Translations under genes and position numbers: made by a program | Source of the DNA: Acidobacteriota bacterium | Lineage (GTDB): Bacteria; Acidobacteriota; Vicinamibacteria; Vicinamibacterales; SCN-69-37 | Reading direction: 5' to 3' | Length of the DNA: 32,437 nt | Assembly (NCBI GenBank): GCA_009694745.1 | Contig: SHUF01000029.1 | Coordinates: 1-32,437 of the forward strand | Shown here: piece after piece, positions 13,105 through 21,853 of the stretch | Numbering within the stretch: position 1 is the stretch's first letter | Layout: each line of letters opens with the position of its first letter | The notes under the pieces: model-generated | Database searches by the model: none | Told to the model about the DNA's origin: nothing | Seen by the model: only the letters and a program-made list of their open reading frames with translations

Positions 13105-15118
13105 CGTCCGCGTCCGTGCCCTGCTCGCACTTGTCGCAAGGCGCCTTGGCCTGCAGGCCGCCGAGCGCGCCCTCGCGCTCGGCGCCGCACTCGCACTGGT
13201 CCCATTCCTTTTCACGCGCCACCTCGGACTGACCATTGGTGTGGCCGCCATCGCAGCCGTTGCGTACTTCTGGGCCACACGGGGCGCGCGCGCCGACAGC
13301 GCGGCGCTGATCGAAGCGAAGGCGCCGCAGTGCCGAAACGTCCTGGTCACCGCCGAAGCCCTGCTTGAGGGCAAGCTCGCGGCCAGCCCCGCCGTGTACG
13401 CCGTCGTCATAGACGATGCGGCGCGGCAGGCCGATGGGATCGCGCCAGCGGCGTTGTGGCCGTGGTGGCGTTCGGCAGTGGCGCTCGCGGCCGCGGCGCT
13501 GTTGTGGACGCTCGTCGCGTTCCTGCCCGCCGAACGCATCGCAGGCCTGGCGCCAGGCGAGGTCATCGCGTCGTCCGCCCCTGTCGTCGAGCAGGTCGAA
13601 GTCGTCGTCACGCCGCCGCCGTACACCCGGCGAACGGCAGAGACCTTGCGCAATCCTGAGCGCATCTCGGTGCTCATCGGATCGAGTGTCCGCGTGCAGG
13701 TTACATCACCCGCTGCCGCGGTGACGATCGAGTCGAGTGGGGGGAGCCAGCACGTCACTCGCGGAGACTCTGCGGTGTTTGCCGGCGACGTGGTGGTCGA
13801 GAGCGATGGCTACCTGGCCATCACGCCAGTCGATTCCGGCGGCGCGCCCGGCCCGCGACGCCTGATCGGCGTGACCGCGGTCGTGGATCGCGCGCCGGAA
13901 GTGCGCGTCACCGAGCCCGCCAAAGATCTGTATCTGAAGGATGGCAATACGCGCATTACCGTCCGCCTCCAGGCGGGCGATGACATGGCGCTTCAGAGCC
14001 TGCGGCTGGCGTACACCAAGGTCGCCGGCGCCGGCGAGTCGTTCACGTTCACTGAAGGCGAAGTGCCGGTGACCGTCACTCGTACAAATGACCGTGAATG
14101 GACAGCGGTCGGGCTGTTGGCGCTCGACACGATGGCGCTCGATATCGGCGACATGGTCGTGTACCGGGGCGTGGTGCGTGATGGCCGGCCTGGTGCCCCC
14201 GCCGTGGAGTCCGATGCCTTCTTCGTGGAAATCGTCTCGGCGAGCGACGCGATGGCGGAGGGGTTTTCCATCGACGATCGTCAGGACAAATACGCGCTGA
14301 GTCAGCAGATGGTCATCATCAAGACCGAGCGCCTGATCGCGCGGGCGCCCAGCTTCTCCCGGGACGCCTTGATCGATGACGCCATGACGATTGCCGCCGA
14401 GCAACGGTCGGTGCGCGCGGAGATCATGTTCATGATGGGCGGCGAGTTCGAAGACGAATTCGTCGAGGCCGAACACGAACACGAGGTGACCGACGGCCGG
14501 TTCGACAATACCGGGCGTGCCGACCTGGCACTGGCCACGCGATCGATGAGCCGCGCCGCCACGCAGTTGACTGAAGGCGATTTGAAGGCCGCGCTCGCCA
14601 GCGAACGAGTGGCGCTCGCCGCCATGCAGCGCGCATTGTCGCGTCGACGGTTCATCTTGCGCACCCGGACCGAGCGCAATCGCATCGACACGGCTCGGCG
14701 CCTCCAGGGAAAATTGGCGGACCTCGGCCAGGGGACTCGGAGTGTTGAACCGGCCGAGACCTCCACGCTTGTGGAAGCCGTTCGAGCCGCGCTTCTTGCC
14801 GTGACCGACGTCTCCCGAGCGACCACACTGACCGCTGCTCATGCGGACCTCCTCTCAAACGCCGCCGCGCGGTTGTTGGTGGCCGACGGCCGCGGGGCGC
14901 CGGTCGTGGATATCGCATCCAGACTCAGTGCCGCCGCCGAGGCGATCGCCGCCGCCAACGCAGAGAGCGCACGGCGGTCGCTGGGGGACGCCGCCGCACG
15001 ACTGACGGCCGTCGCGTCGGCGGAACTGGCGGCCGCGCCCCTCGCCGTGCCCAATGCGACTCGCGCCCGTTTGCTCGGAGCCCTCGCCGACGCGCTTCGC
15101 TCAGGAGGCGGCCGATGA
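13088..15118 (+). CDS. Large membrane protein of the moxR operon (DUF4175-like)
   Basis: A 676-residue protein that overlaps the previous gene by 17 bp. Hydrophobic segments at about 25-42, 48-64 and 128-146 anchor the N-terminus. The long remainder is probably periplasmic. It has a beta-rich part (VEQVEVVVTPPPYTRRTAET, then APEVRVTEPAKDLYLKDG) and a helical, coiled-coil-like C-terminal half rich in Ala, Arg and Glu. The VTPPPYTR element near residue 180 is typical of DUF4175-like proteins found beside moxR in Acidobacteria and Planctomycetes (from memory). A His/Glu-rich run, EDEFVEAEHEHEVTDG, lies near 455-470 and could bind metal. Function is unknown. Confidence 0.75.
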   Translation: MPTPPDVRVRALLALVARRLGLQAAERALALGAALALVPFLFTRHLGLTIGVAAIAAVAYFWATRGARADSAALIEAKAPQCRNVLVTAEALLEGKLAASPAVYAVVIDDAARQADGIAPAALWPWWRSAVALAAAALLWTLVAFLPAERIAGLAPGEVIASSAPVVEQVEVVVTPPPYTRRTAETLRNPERISVLIGSSVRVQVTSPAAAVTIESSGGSQHVTRGDSAVFAGDVVVESDGYLAITPVDSGGAPGPRRLIGVTAVVDRAPEVRVTEPAKDLYLKDGNTRITVRLQAGDDMALQSLRLAYTKVAGAGESFTFTEGEVPVTVTRTNDREWTAVGLLALDTMALDIGDMVVYRGVVRDGRPGAPAVESDAFFVEIVSASDAMAEGFSIDDRQDKYALSQQMVIIKTERLIARAPSFSRDALIDDAMTIAAEQRSVRAEIMFMMGGEFEDEFVEAEHEHEVTDGRFDNTGRADLALATRSMSRAATQLTEGDLKAALASERVALAAMQRALSRRRFILRTRTERNRIDTARRLQGKLADLGQGTRSVEPAETSTLVEAVRAALLAVTDVSRATTLTAAHADLLSNAAARLLVADGRGAPVVDIASRLSAAAEAIAAANAESARRSLGDAAARLTAVASAELAAAPLAVPNATRARLLGALADALRSGGGR

Positions 15119-16866
15119 CGAGCGAGCGCGTCCTTCGCGCGGCAGCCGTACTGGTCGCCCTCGCCGCTGTCGTCGATCCCGCCTTCCTCAGGTCCACCCA
15201 GGTGCGACCGACGGTGGTGGTGGCACATGCGACGGCCTCCGACCGCGATTTGGCCGCGCGGGTTGCCGCGACGCTTGAATCGACATTTGCGATTTCCCGA
15301 CAGGATATTGCGGGTGCCGCCGCCTACGTCCTGGCCGGATCCGACGTCCCCGAAGGGTGGCGGCCTCCCAGGGAAGCCGTGGTCTTTGCGGTCACCTCCG
15401 GGCCCGGTGTCGGCGTGCGAGTCCTTGACCTCAAGGTCCCCGTGCAGGTCTCGATCGATTCGGTGGCACCAGTCGAGGCCACGGTGTCTATTGACGGATC
15501 CGGCGATCGTGAGGTGACCGTCGCACTCCTCATCGATGGCCTGCGGCTGCAGGAGGTGAAGGCGCGCGTCACGGGCGAAGACACCCGTGTCACGGTGCCG
15601 CTCACGTTTGTTCCCGCGCGGCCCGGACTCGCGCGCGTCCGAGTGGAAGCCTCTGCCACCGGTCGGGGGATTGCTGTGGCCGATGCCGTCCTCGATGTGA
15701 CCGCCCGTGTGTGGCGCGTCCTCGTATTTGACGGCCGTCCCACCTATGCCGCCACATTCGTGCGCCGGGCGCTCGAAACCGATTCCCGCTTCCACGTCAC
15801 CACCCGCATCGTCACATCGCGCGCCTCCGCAGTTCAGACCGGACCAGCGCCGGTATCGCTGACCGACACCCGTGCGCTTGACGCCTTTGATCTCGTGGTG
15901 GTTGGCGCGGCGGATGCGCTCGGGGCCGGTGAGGCGGCGTCGCTCGAGCGGTATCTGCGAGAGCGGCACGGTGCCGTCATTCTTCTGCCCGAAGGCACAG
16001 ACGACCCGGTGTTGTTTCGGCTGACAGGTCAGGAAGCATGGCAGGAGGACCGCCGCGCAGAACCTGTTCGCATCGACGGCGGCGACGGGTTCACGGCGAG
16101 CGAGTTCTTCTGGCCGGCACGCTGGCCACCGTTGGTAACGCCGCTTGCGACGTTTGGCCAGGCTGCACCATCAGCGGTCCGCAAGTTTCCTGTGTGGCAG
16201 ATGCCTGTCGGGAGCGGGCGCGTCGTGGTCAGCAGCGCACTAGACGCGTGGCGCGGGCGTGCGAGTGCCGCCATTGGATTCTCGGCGTTCTGGCGGTCCA
16301 CTGCCGCCGCAGTGGCCAATGCCACTCCACCGCTCGTCAGCGTCACTCTGGCCAGGCGGGTCCTGCTGCCCGGGCAGTTGACGGAGGTCGGCGTGTTGAC
16401 GTTCTCGGGAGGCGCACCCACTGCGCGGATGCGCGCCACCTCGGGTGCGGTGTCGGCTGTTCGTCTCTGGCCATCACCATCACCAGCCGCGCGTGCGGTC
16501 TTCGACTGGCAGAGCGAGTTCCGCGCGCCTGACATGCCGGGACGATATCAACTCGAGGTGACCACCGAAGGCGGCGCCTCGGGCGCGGCCGAACTACTGG
16601 TGGTCGGCGCCGATGGCGATGCCGACGCATGGGTGGCGCCGGCGAGCGACGGTGACGGGCTGGCGGCGATGGCCGCGTCGGCCCATCGGGGCGGCGTGGT
16701 GCCCGAGGGGCAGTTGTCGGCATTACCCGCGCAGCTGGCCGCGGCATTAAAGACCGCGCCGGTGCAGCAGCCCTGGCGTCCGATGCGTTCGGTCTGGTGG
16801 CTCATTCCGTTTGCCGCGTGTGCAGCGGGCGAGTGGTGGCTGCGTCGCCGCCGCGGACAACGCTAG
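15115..16866 (+). CDS. Membrane-anchored GATase1-like protein ending the moxR operon
   Basis: A 583-residue protein joined to the previous gene by an ATGA overlap. It has an N-terminal hydrophobic segment (VLRAAAVLVALAAVVDPAFL) and a C-terminal one (MRSVWWLIPFAACAAGEWWL) followed by RRRRGQ. Between them are Ig-like beta domains (VQVSIDSVAPVEATVSIDG) and a class I glutamine-amidotransferase-like fold (WRVLVFDGRPTYAATFVRRA, FDLVVVGAADALGAGEAASL and HGAVILLPEGTDD). No catalytic Cys is seen in the expected place, so this domain is probably not enzymatic. Such proteins close moxR-DUF58-BatA operons in several phyla. The role is unknown, perhaps a structural partner of the membrane complex. Confidence 0.75.
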   Translation: MTSERVLRAAAVLVALAAVVDPAFLRSTQVRPTVVVAHATASDRDLAARVAATLESTFAISRQDIAGAAAYVLAGSDVPEGWRPPREAVVFAVTSGPGVGVRVLDLKVPVQVSIDSVAPVEATVSIDGSGDREVTVALLIDGLRLQEVKARVTGEDTRVTVPLTFVPARPGLARVRVEASATGRGIAVADAVLDVTARVWRVLVFDGRPTYAATFVRRALETDSRFHVTTRIVTSRASAVQTGPAPVSLTDTRALDAFDLVVVGAADALGAGEAASLERYLRERHGAVILLPEGTDDPVLFRLTGQEAWQEDRRAEPVRIDGGDGFTASEFFWPARWPPLVTPLATFGQAAPSAVRKFPVWQMPVGSGRVVVSSALDAWRGRASAAIGFSAFWRSTAAAVANATPPLVSVTLARRVLLPGQLTEVGVLTFSGGAPTARMRATSGAVSAVRLWPSPSPAARAVFDWQSEFRAPDMPGRYQLEVTTEGGASGAAELLVVGADGDADAWVAPASDGDGLAAMAASAHRGGVVPEGQLSALPAQLAAALKTAPVQQPWRPMRSVWWLIPFAACAAGEWWLRRRRGQR

Positions 16867-16870
16867 AGCA

Positions 16871-16952
16871 CTCGGGCTTGAGGAACAGCCCGAGCTACGT
16901 AATGGTTCCTCGGCCGTTCCGAACGTAGCTCGGCCTGGGTCTCAAGGCCGAG
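16871..16952. repeat. Inverted pair of REP-like hairpins between convergent genes
   Basis: A 30-base unit occurs at 16871-16900 and, inverted, at 16923-16952. Each forms an 8-bp stem: CTCGGGCT with AGCCCGAG in the first, CTCGGCCT with AGGCCGAG in the second. Each is followed by the shared tail CTACGT. Stem position 6 and its partner changed together (G-C to C-G), while the loop differs freely. It occupies the gap between the moxR operon end and the glycosyltransferase end and may terminate transcription both ways. Confidence 0.88.
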
Positions 16953-16962
16953 GCCTCGCGCG

Positions 16963-18753
16963 TCAGCGGGATGGTTCGCAGCACCGGACTGCGGACGACA
17001 TGAACGTGTCGATCGTGTAGACCTGATTGCCTGCGCGCGGCCGCGTGTCGTACAGAAAGACATGTGTACTGACCTTCTGGTGGAACACCAGTGACGCGTC
17101 CGCCAGCGCGCCGAGAGGCGTGTTCTTGAAACGCGCTCGGAACCGCTCGATTTCCCACCCTTCCAGCAGGATGTACACGTCGTGGTCGCGTTCGTTCAAC
17201 CAGCGCACCACATCGTCAAGCCGGTGCGGTTCGATCCAGTCATAACGCAGGGACCGGCGACCGCCGTAATAGGTCACCGAGCCGGAATGCTGACTCGAGA
17301 GGATGACGCTACCCGGCCGCGTCATCGCGCGAACGGCGTGTGCAGCAGACACATACCGAAGCTCGCCCCAGCCGACCCGGAATGAATCGTGCCCGTACGC
17401 GTAAAAGAGGCCCCAGCCTCCGCACAGGATGAGCGCCAAGATTCCGGCGCGGCCGTATGCGCGGCCGGTGGTGTTTGTGGCGAGCCACGCCGTGCCGATG
17501 GCTAGTGCGGGCCAGGCCGGGAGGAGAAAGCGCAGGTACCACCAGTCGATAAACACCTGGTACGGCAAGTAAATCGCCAGCATGCAGGCGGCGACAAAGA
17601 CCAGCACGCTGGCCTGCGTCAGGCCACGCGCCTTTCGCAGCCATCCCGCCGGTACGGCCAACGCTGCCAAGCCCAACGCCACGAGCGGTGTGTGACTCTG
17701 CAACAGCCAGGTCGAGTAGTTCCGGATGTTCGCGGGGATATTCGACACCGAAAAGAAGCCGTCGAGATCGCCATATCCCGATGCCGTCGGTGATCCGTAC
17801 ACCGATTGGTTGAACAGGGCCATGCCGATGGCGCCCGGCGCCGCGCCGGCAAAGAAGAGCGCGCATCGCAGGACACGAGCCCGCCAGGTGGGAACTTGCC
17901 GATCAAAGACGAGGAGCCAGACGCCGAGAACGCCGACCAGGGGCGTGAGGTTCGGCCGGATGAGCACCACGAGGGCCATGGCTAGGCCCGCCAGCAGCGC
18001 CCGCGTTCGTGACGCATGGAGGCACCCCAGGATCGCCAGTGCCGACAACGCGGCTGCGGGCACATCGCTCATCGGTGACGTCATCATGTGGATGACCACC
18101 GGGCTGGTCGCGACGATCCACGCGGCGGCAGCCCCGATCTGCGGCGAGCCGATGCGTTGGCCGATCCTGTATGTGGTGGCCACCAGAAGGCCCGCCATCA
18201 AGGCCACCACCGCCACGCTGCCGCACTGCCCGAGCAGCCACATCGCTCCCGCGAAGAGCAGCGGCAGGCCCGGGGGATACACCGGCACGCTTGAGAGGCC
18301 GCCTGCCGCCGGCCGGTACCCCAATGGGGCGGCGATACGCGGCAGGTGCGGCCACGGTGCGTCGCGCAGCCACTCCTGTTCGATGGTCAAATCCCCCGCG
18401 AGCCATCCGTCGGCTTGTCTGGCGTAGCCGAACGCGTCAGAGCCACCTGCAATGCCGTAGTTGATCTGGAGCGACGTCCCCACGATGAGCACGGTGAGGG
18501 CGGCCGCTATCACCTGGGGCCTGCACAGGGCCCGCATCGCGGTCACTTCGGTGTTGAAGCCGTGCCACCGCAGTCCGATGAGTCGTACGGCGAAGAGCAC
18601 CGCGGCTATTCCCAGCGGCCTCACGGGGTCGGTGGCTCGAATAGGGAGCCCTAGTATGTCTGTCCTGATCCCGCCATTGAGCCAGGCCACTACGCTTGCG
18701 GCCACGAGGAGGACGCCCACGCACGTACACGAGGCCAACGCTGCCCGTTTCAC
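16963..18753 (-). CDS. GT39-like polytopic membrane glycosyltransferase
   Basis: A 596-residue integral membrane protein with about ten or more hydrophobic helices from residue 5 to about 440, then a soluble C-terminal domain of about 150 residues. The topology and the early acidic loop NYGIAGGSDAFGYARQADGW (an aspartate after the first helices) fit the GT39/ArnT/PMT group, which moves a sugar from a polyprenyl-phosphate donor at the outer face of the membrane. SVPVYPPGLPLLFAG and MTSPMSDVPAAALSALA are typical of the group. The acceptor is unknown. The start is GTG 18753; TATCCT lies 6 nt upstream and no ribosome binding site is visible. It stands alone, divergent from tldE. Confidence 0.82.
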   Translation of the reverse strand: MKRAALASCTCVGVLLVAASVVAWLNGGIRTDILGLPIRATDPVRPLGIAAVLFAVRLIGLRWHGFNTEVTAMRALCRPQVIAAALTVLIVGTSLQINYGIAGGSDAFGYARQADGWLAGDLTIEQEWLRDAPWPHLPRIAAPLGYRPAAGGLSSVPVYPPGLPLLFAGAMWLLGQCGSVAVVALMAGLLVATTYRIGQRIGSPQIGAAAAWIVATSPVVIHMMTSPMSDVPAAALSALAILGCLHASRTRALLAGLAMALVVLIRPNLTPLVGVLGVWLLVFDRQVPTWRARVLRCALFFAGAAPGAIGMALFNQSVYGSPTASGYGDLDGFFSVSNIPANIRNYSTWLLQSHTPLVALGLAALAVPAGWLRKARGLTQASVLVFVAACMLAIYLPYQVFIDWWYLRFLLPAWPALAIGTAWLATNTTGRAYGRAGILALILCGGWGLFYAYGHDSFRVGWGELRYVSAAHAVRAMTRPGSVILSSQHSGSVTYYGGRRSLRYDWIEPHRLDDVVRWLNERDHDVYILLEGWEIERFRARFKNTPLGALADASLVFHQKVSTHVFLYDTRPRAGNQVYTIDTFMSSAVRCCEPSR

Positions 18754-18816
18754 GCTTGGAGGATAGCCGATCGCAGTTGCGCCGGTGCTGCGGACAGCGG
18801 TAACCTTCGCAACACC

Positions 18817-20121
18817 ATGTATTCACGCGATCAGGTCAAGGCCATCACCGACAAGATCTTCAACATGTCCGGTGCCGACAACATCGAGGTGAATTTTTCC
18901 TCCTCGGAACGGTCGGGCACGCGCTTCGCGAACTCGTCCATCTCCGCCAACCTCGTGCAGTTCGATCAGCAGTTGACGATCACGACGCACGTGGGCGCGA
19001 AGGTCGGCAGTTCCTCGACGCGCGACTTCAGCGATGCGTCGCTCAAGTTGACGTTTGATGAGGCCATGACGAACGGCCGTGGTGCACCGGATCGCGCCAC
19101 GCCCGCCGTGCTGATGGGTGCGCAGGAATACATTCCGGTGGACGCCGTGCTGCCGAGCGCGAAAAGTTTTGGTCCGGCCGAGCGCGCCCGGATGGTGCGC
19201 ACGAGCATCGACATTAGCAAAAAAATGGGGACGGTCGGCTCGGGCTTCATCCCGAAGAATCATCAGACGACGTGTGAGGCCAATACCAAGGGGCTGTTTG
19301 CATTTTATGAAGTGGCCGACGCGAGCTTCATCCTGACGTGCCGTATGGCTGACGGCTCAGGTTCCGGCTGGGCCGGCATTACGGGCATCAAGGACATCGG
19401 CATGATCAACCCGGTGGAAATCACCGAGGTCGCGTCGAAGAAGGCGCTCGACAGCCGGAAAGCTCGCGCGCTCGAACCGGGTCGCTACACCGTGATCCTG
19501 GAGCCGCGGGCGAACGCGCGCTTCCTGTCGCTCATGACCGGTATTTTGGGCGGCGGTGGCGGCGCTTTCATGCAGGGAAAAAAACCGGGCGACAAGATCT
19601 TTAGCGACCTGTTCACGCTCAAGAGCGACGTCGGCAATCCGATCCTCCGGCAAACGACCATGCTCGGCGACAACACACCCGCGGCGCCCGTGACCTGGCT
19701 CGAGAAGGGTGTGCTGCGGAACCTGAGCGGCGGCCCCAACAGCACCAGCCCGAAGGCCAACGTCAACATGAGCCTCGTGATGGAAGGATCCGACCTGACC
19801 ACGGCCGACATGATCAAGCAGACCAAACGCGGTCTGCTCGTGACGTTCTTCTGGTACATCCGCGGCGTGGACAACGCCACCTTGCTCAACACCGGCATGA
19901 CGCGTGACGGACTGTTCCTCATCGAGAACGGCGAAATCACCATGCCCGTCCAGAACTTCCGGTGGAACATGTCGCCACTCGTGGGCTACAACAACGTCTC
20001 GCTCGTCGGTAAACCCGTGCCCATGTCGATGGGCGAGTCGTACGACGGCGGCAACAGCGCGCTCATTCCACCAGTGCGCATCGAAGACTTCTACATGACG
20101 TCGATTTCCCCCGCTGTTTGA
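18817..20121 (+). CDS. tldE: TldD/PmbA family protein, TldE-like subunit
   Basis: A 434-residue protein of the U62 (TldD/PmbA) family. It has no HExxxH motif, as expected of the non-catalytic TldE/PmbA partner. Family features are the N-terminal EVNFSSSERSGTRFANSSIS, SNxxT-like QTTCEANTKGLFAFYE, the central EPGRYTVILEPRANARFLSL and the late TKRGLLVTFFWYIRGVDNATLLN followed by TRDGLFLIENGEI. TldD and TldE form a heterodimeric zinc protease that degrades unfolded peptides and trims modified peptides such as microcin B17 in E. coli. No signal peptide or Tat motif is seen, although the partner gene 3' has one. The downstream gene begins 14 nt after the stop. Confidence 0.87.
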   Translation: MYSRDQVKAITDKIFNMSGADNIEVNFSSSERSGTRFANSSISANLVQFDQQLTITTHVGAKVGSSSTRDFSDASLKLTFDEAMTNGRGAPDRATPAVLMGAQEYIPVDAVLPSAKSFGPAERARMVRTSIDISKKMGTVGSGFIPKNHQTTCEANTKGLFAFYEVADASFILTCRMADGSGSGWAGITGIKDIGMINPVEITEVASKKALDSRKARALEPGRYTVILEPRANARFLSLMTGILGGGGGAFMQGKKPGDKIFSDLFTLKSDVGNPILRQTTMLGDNTPAAPVTWLEKGVLRNLSGGPNSTSPKANVNMSLVMEGSDLTTADMIKQTKRGLLVTFFWYIRGVDNATLLNTGMTRDGLFLIENGEITMPVQNFRWNMSPLVGYNNVSLVGKPVPMSMGESYDGGNSALIPPVRIEDFYMTSISPAV

Positions 20122-20135
20122 TCGCAGGAACACTT

Positions 20136-21848
20136 ATGGCTTTCACCCGCAGAGACTTCATCAAGACCGTCGGCGCCTCGGGCGTCGTCCTCGCGTCCCA
20201 CGATCTCATCGGCGATCTGCTCGCGCAGACGCCCGCAGGCAATCCCCTGCAGTCCAAGTTCAAGGGCCTCGGGGATCTCGTTCTCGCGCAGGCCAAGTTG
20301 GCCGGCTGCACCTACGCCGACGTGCGCTTCACGCGCCAGGCGTCGATGTCGGTCAATGCGAACGGCAGCAACAATGCCGGTCGCGGCGGTGGCGGTGAAT
20401 TCGGGAACCGCGGTGGCGGAGGCGGCCGTGGTGGTGGTGGCCGGGGCGGCGGTGGAGGCCGTGGCGGCGGAGGGTTCGGCGGTGGGGGCTTCGGTGGTCC
20501 GCAGGGGTTCGCGGCGTTTGGCGGGCGCGAAGGCACCCGCGGTCCGGCGGGGTTCGGCGTCCGCGTGATTCACAGCGGCGTGTGGGGGTTTGCCTCCAGC
20601 CCGATCGTGACTGAAGACGAGCTGCGCCGCATCACGAATGTCGCGATCGAAGTGGCCAAGGCGAGCGCCATCGCCAAGACGTTTGATGTGCGGCTCGCGC
20701 CCGTGTCGGCCTACACGGCGCACTGGGTGTCGCCCATGAAGAAGGACCCGACCACGGTGCCTGTGACCGAACAGCAGCAGCTCGTCCAGCGCGTCGTTGA
20801 CATCGTCATGAAGAACCCACAGGTCACGAACGTGAACTGCAGCGTGAACATGGGTTACGAGTGGAAGTACTTCGCGTCGTCTGAAGGGTCGTACATCGAA
20901 CAGGAGATCTACGACACCCAGCCGAGCTTCAGCGTGACGGCGCGGGTGGGTGAGGTGACGCAGTCGCGGCAGTTCACGGCCGTGCCGAAGACCGCCGGCT
21001 GGGAAACGGCCGAAGAGTCGGAGATGATCGACAACGCCGAACGGATCGCGTCGGAAGCGGTCGAGTTCTGCACCGCGAAGCCCATCGGCGTCGGTGTCAA
21101 GGATCTGATTCTGTCCCCGTCGCATGCGATGTTGACGCTGCATGAGATCGTGGCGCATCCCACCGAGCTCGATCGCATCATGGGGTACGAGGCCAACTAC
21201 GCTGGCACGAGCTTCATCAAGGTGTCGGACCTCGGCAAGCTCAAGTACGGATCCAAGCTGTTCAACATGACGTGCGACCGCACCATGCCCGGCGCCATGG
21301 GCACCGTCGGGTATGACGATGACGGTGTGAAGACGCAGAGTTGGCCGCTCATTCGCGAAGGCATCCTGGTGGGATTGCAGACCAACCGCGAGACCGCGCA
21401 TTACATCGGCGAGAAGGAGAGCCGCGGCTGCACGGGCGCCGGGTCGTGGCGCGACTATCCGTTCCTGCGCATGCCGAACGTACATATGGACTTCGACCCG
21501 AAGGGCCCGACGCGCGAGGAGATCATCGCCGACACCAAGGACGGCGTGATGATTGACGGACGCGGCAGCTATTCGATCGACCAGCAGCGCTACAACGGCC
21601 AGTTTGGCGGCAACGCGTTCTGGGAGATCAAGAATGGCAAGGTGACCCGCATGGCCACGAACGTGACCTACCAGGCCATCACCACGGATTTCTGGGCCAA
21701 CCTGAACGCAGTCGGCAACCAGTCCACGTGGAAGATGTTCGGCACGGGCGGTGATGCGAAGGGCCAGCCGACGCAGACCAACAGCATTTCCCACGGGTCG
21801 CCGTGGATGCGGATTGGGAAGATCCTGGTGGGCGCCGCGTTTTCGTAA
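20136..21848 (+). CDS. tldD: TldD-like zinc metalloprotease with Tat signal and Gly-rich loop
   Basis: A 570-residue protein starting at ATG 20136 (AGGA 8 nt upstream) rather than the overlapping TTG 20118. It opens with a twin-arginine signal (TRRDFIKTVGASGVVLAS), so it should be exported folded. The catalytic zinc motif is H336-E-I-V-A-H341 followed by PTELD, as in TldD. A run of about 50 residues at 81-131 is almost only Gly, Arg and Phe (NRGGGGGRGGGGRGG). It is an insertion absent from E. coli TldD and probably a flexible loop. It acts with the TldE-like protein encoded just upstream as a peptide-degrading complex. The export of TldD without a signal on TldE is odd. Confidence 0.9.
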   Translation: MAFTRRDFIKTVGASGVVLASHDLIGDLLAQTPAGNPLQSKFKGLGDLVLAQAKLAGCTYADVRFTRQASMSVNANGSNNAGRGGGGEFGNRGGGGGRGGGGRGGGGGRGGGGFGGGGFGGPQGFAAFGGREGTRGPAGFGVRVIHSGVWGFASSPIVTEDELRRITNVAIEVAKASAIAKTFDVRLAPVSAYTAHWVSPMKKDPTTVPVTEQQQLVQRVVDIVMKNPQVTNVNCSVNMGYEWKYFASSEGSYIEQEIYDTQPSFSVTARVGEVTQSRQFTAVPKTAGWETAEESEMIDNAERIASEAVEFCTAKPIGVGVKDLILSPSHAMLTLHEIVAHPTELDRIMGYEANYAGTSFIKVSDLGKLKYGSKLFNMTCDRTMPGAMGTVGYDDDGVKTQSWPLIREGILVGLQTNRETAHYIGEKESRGCTGAGSWRDYPFLRMPNVHMDFDPKGPTREEIIADTKDGVMIDGRGSYSIDQQRYNGQFGGNAFWEIKNGKVTRMATNVTYQAITTDFWANLNAVGNQSTWKMFGTGGDAKGQPTQTNSISHGSPWMRIGKILVGAAFS

Positions 21849-21853
21849 ACGCG

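Noticed and set aside
12631-15969. Long antisense open frames across the BatA-like and DUF4175-like genes
   Set aside because: They have Arg/Ala/Ser-rich composition typical of antisense GC-rich frames and no start signals; the sense genes overlap in operon fashion.
20091-21794. A 567-codon open frame antisense to tldD
   Set aside because: It is a shadow of high-GC codon bias: the sense frame has HEIVAH, a Tat signal and family homology, while the antisense product is Arg/His-rich with no family resemblance.
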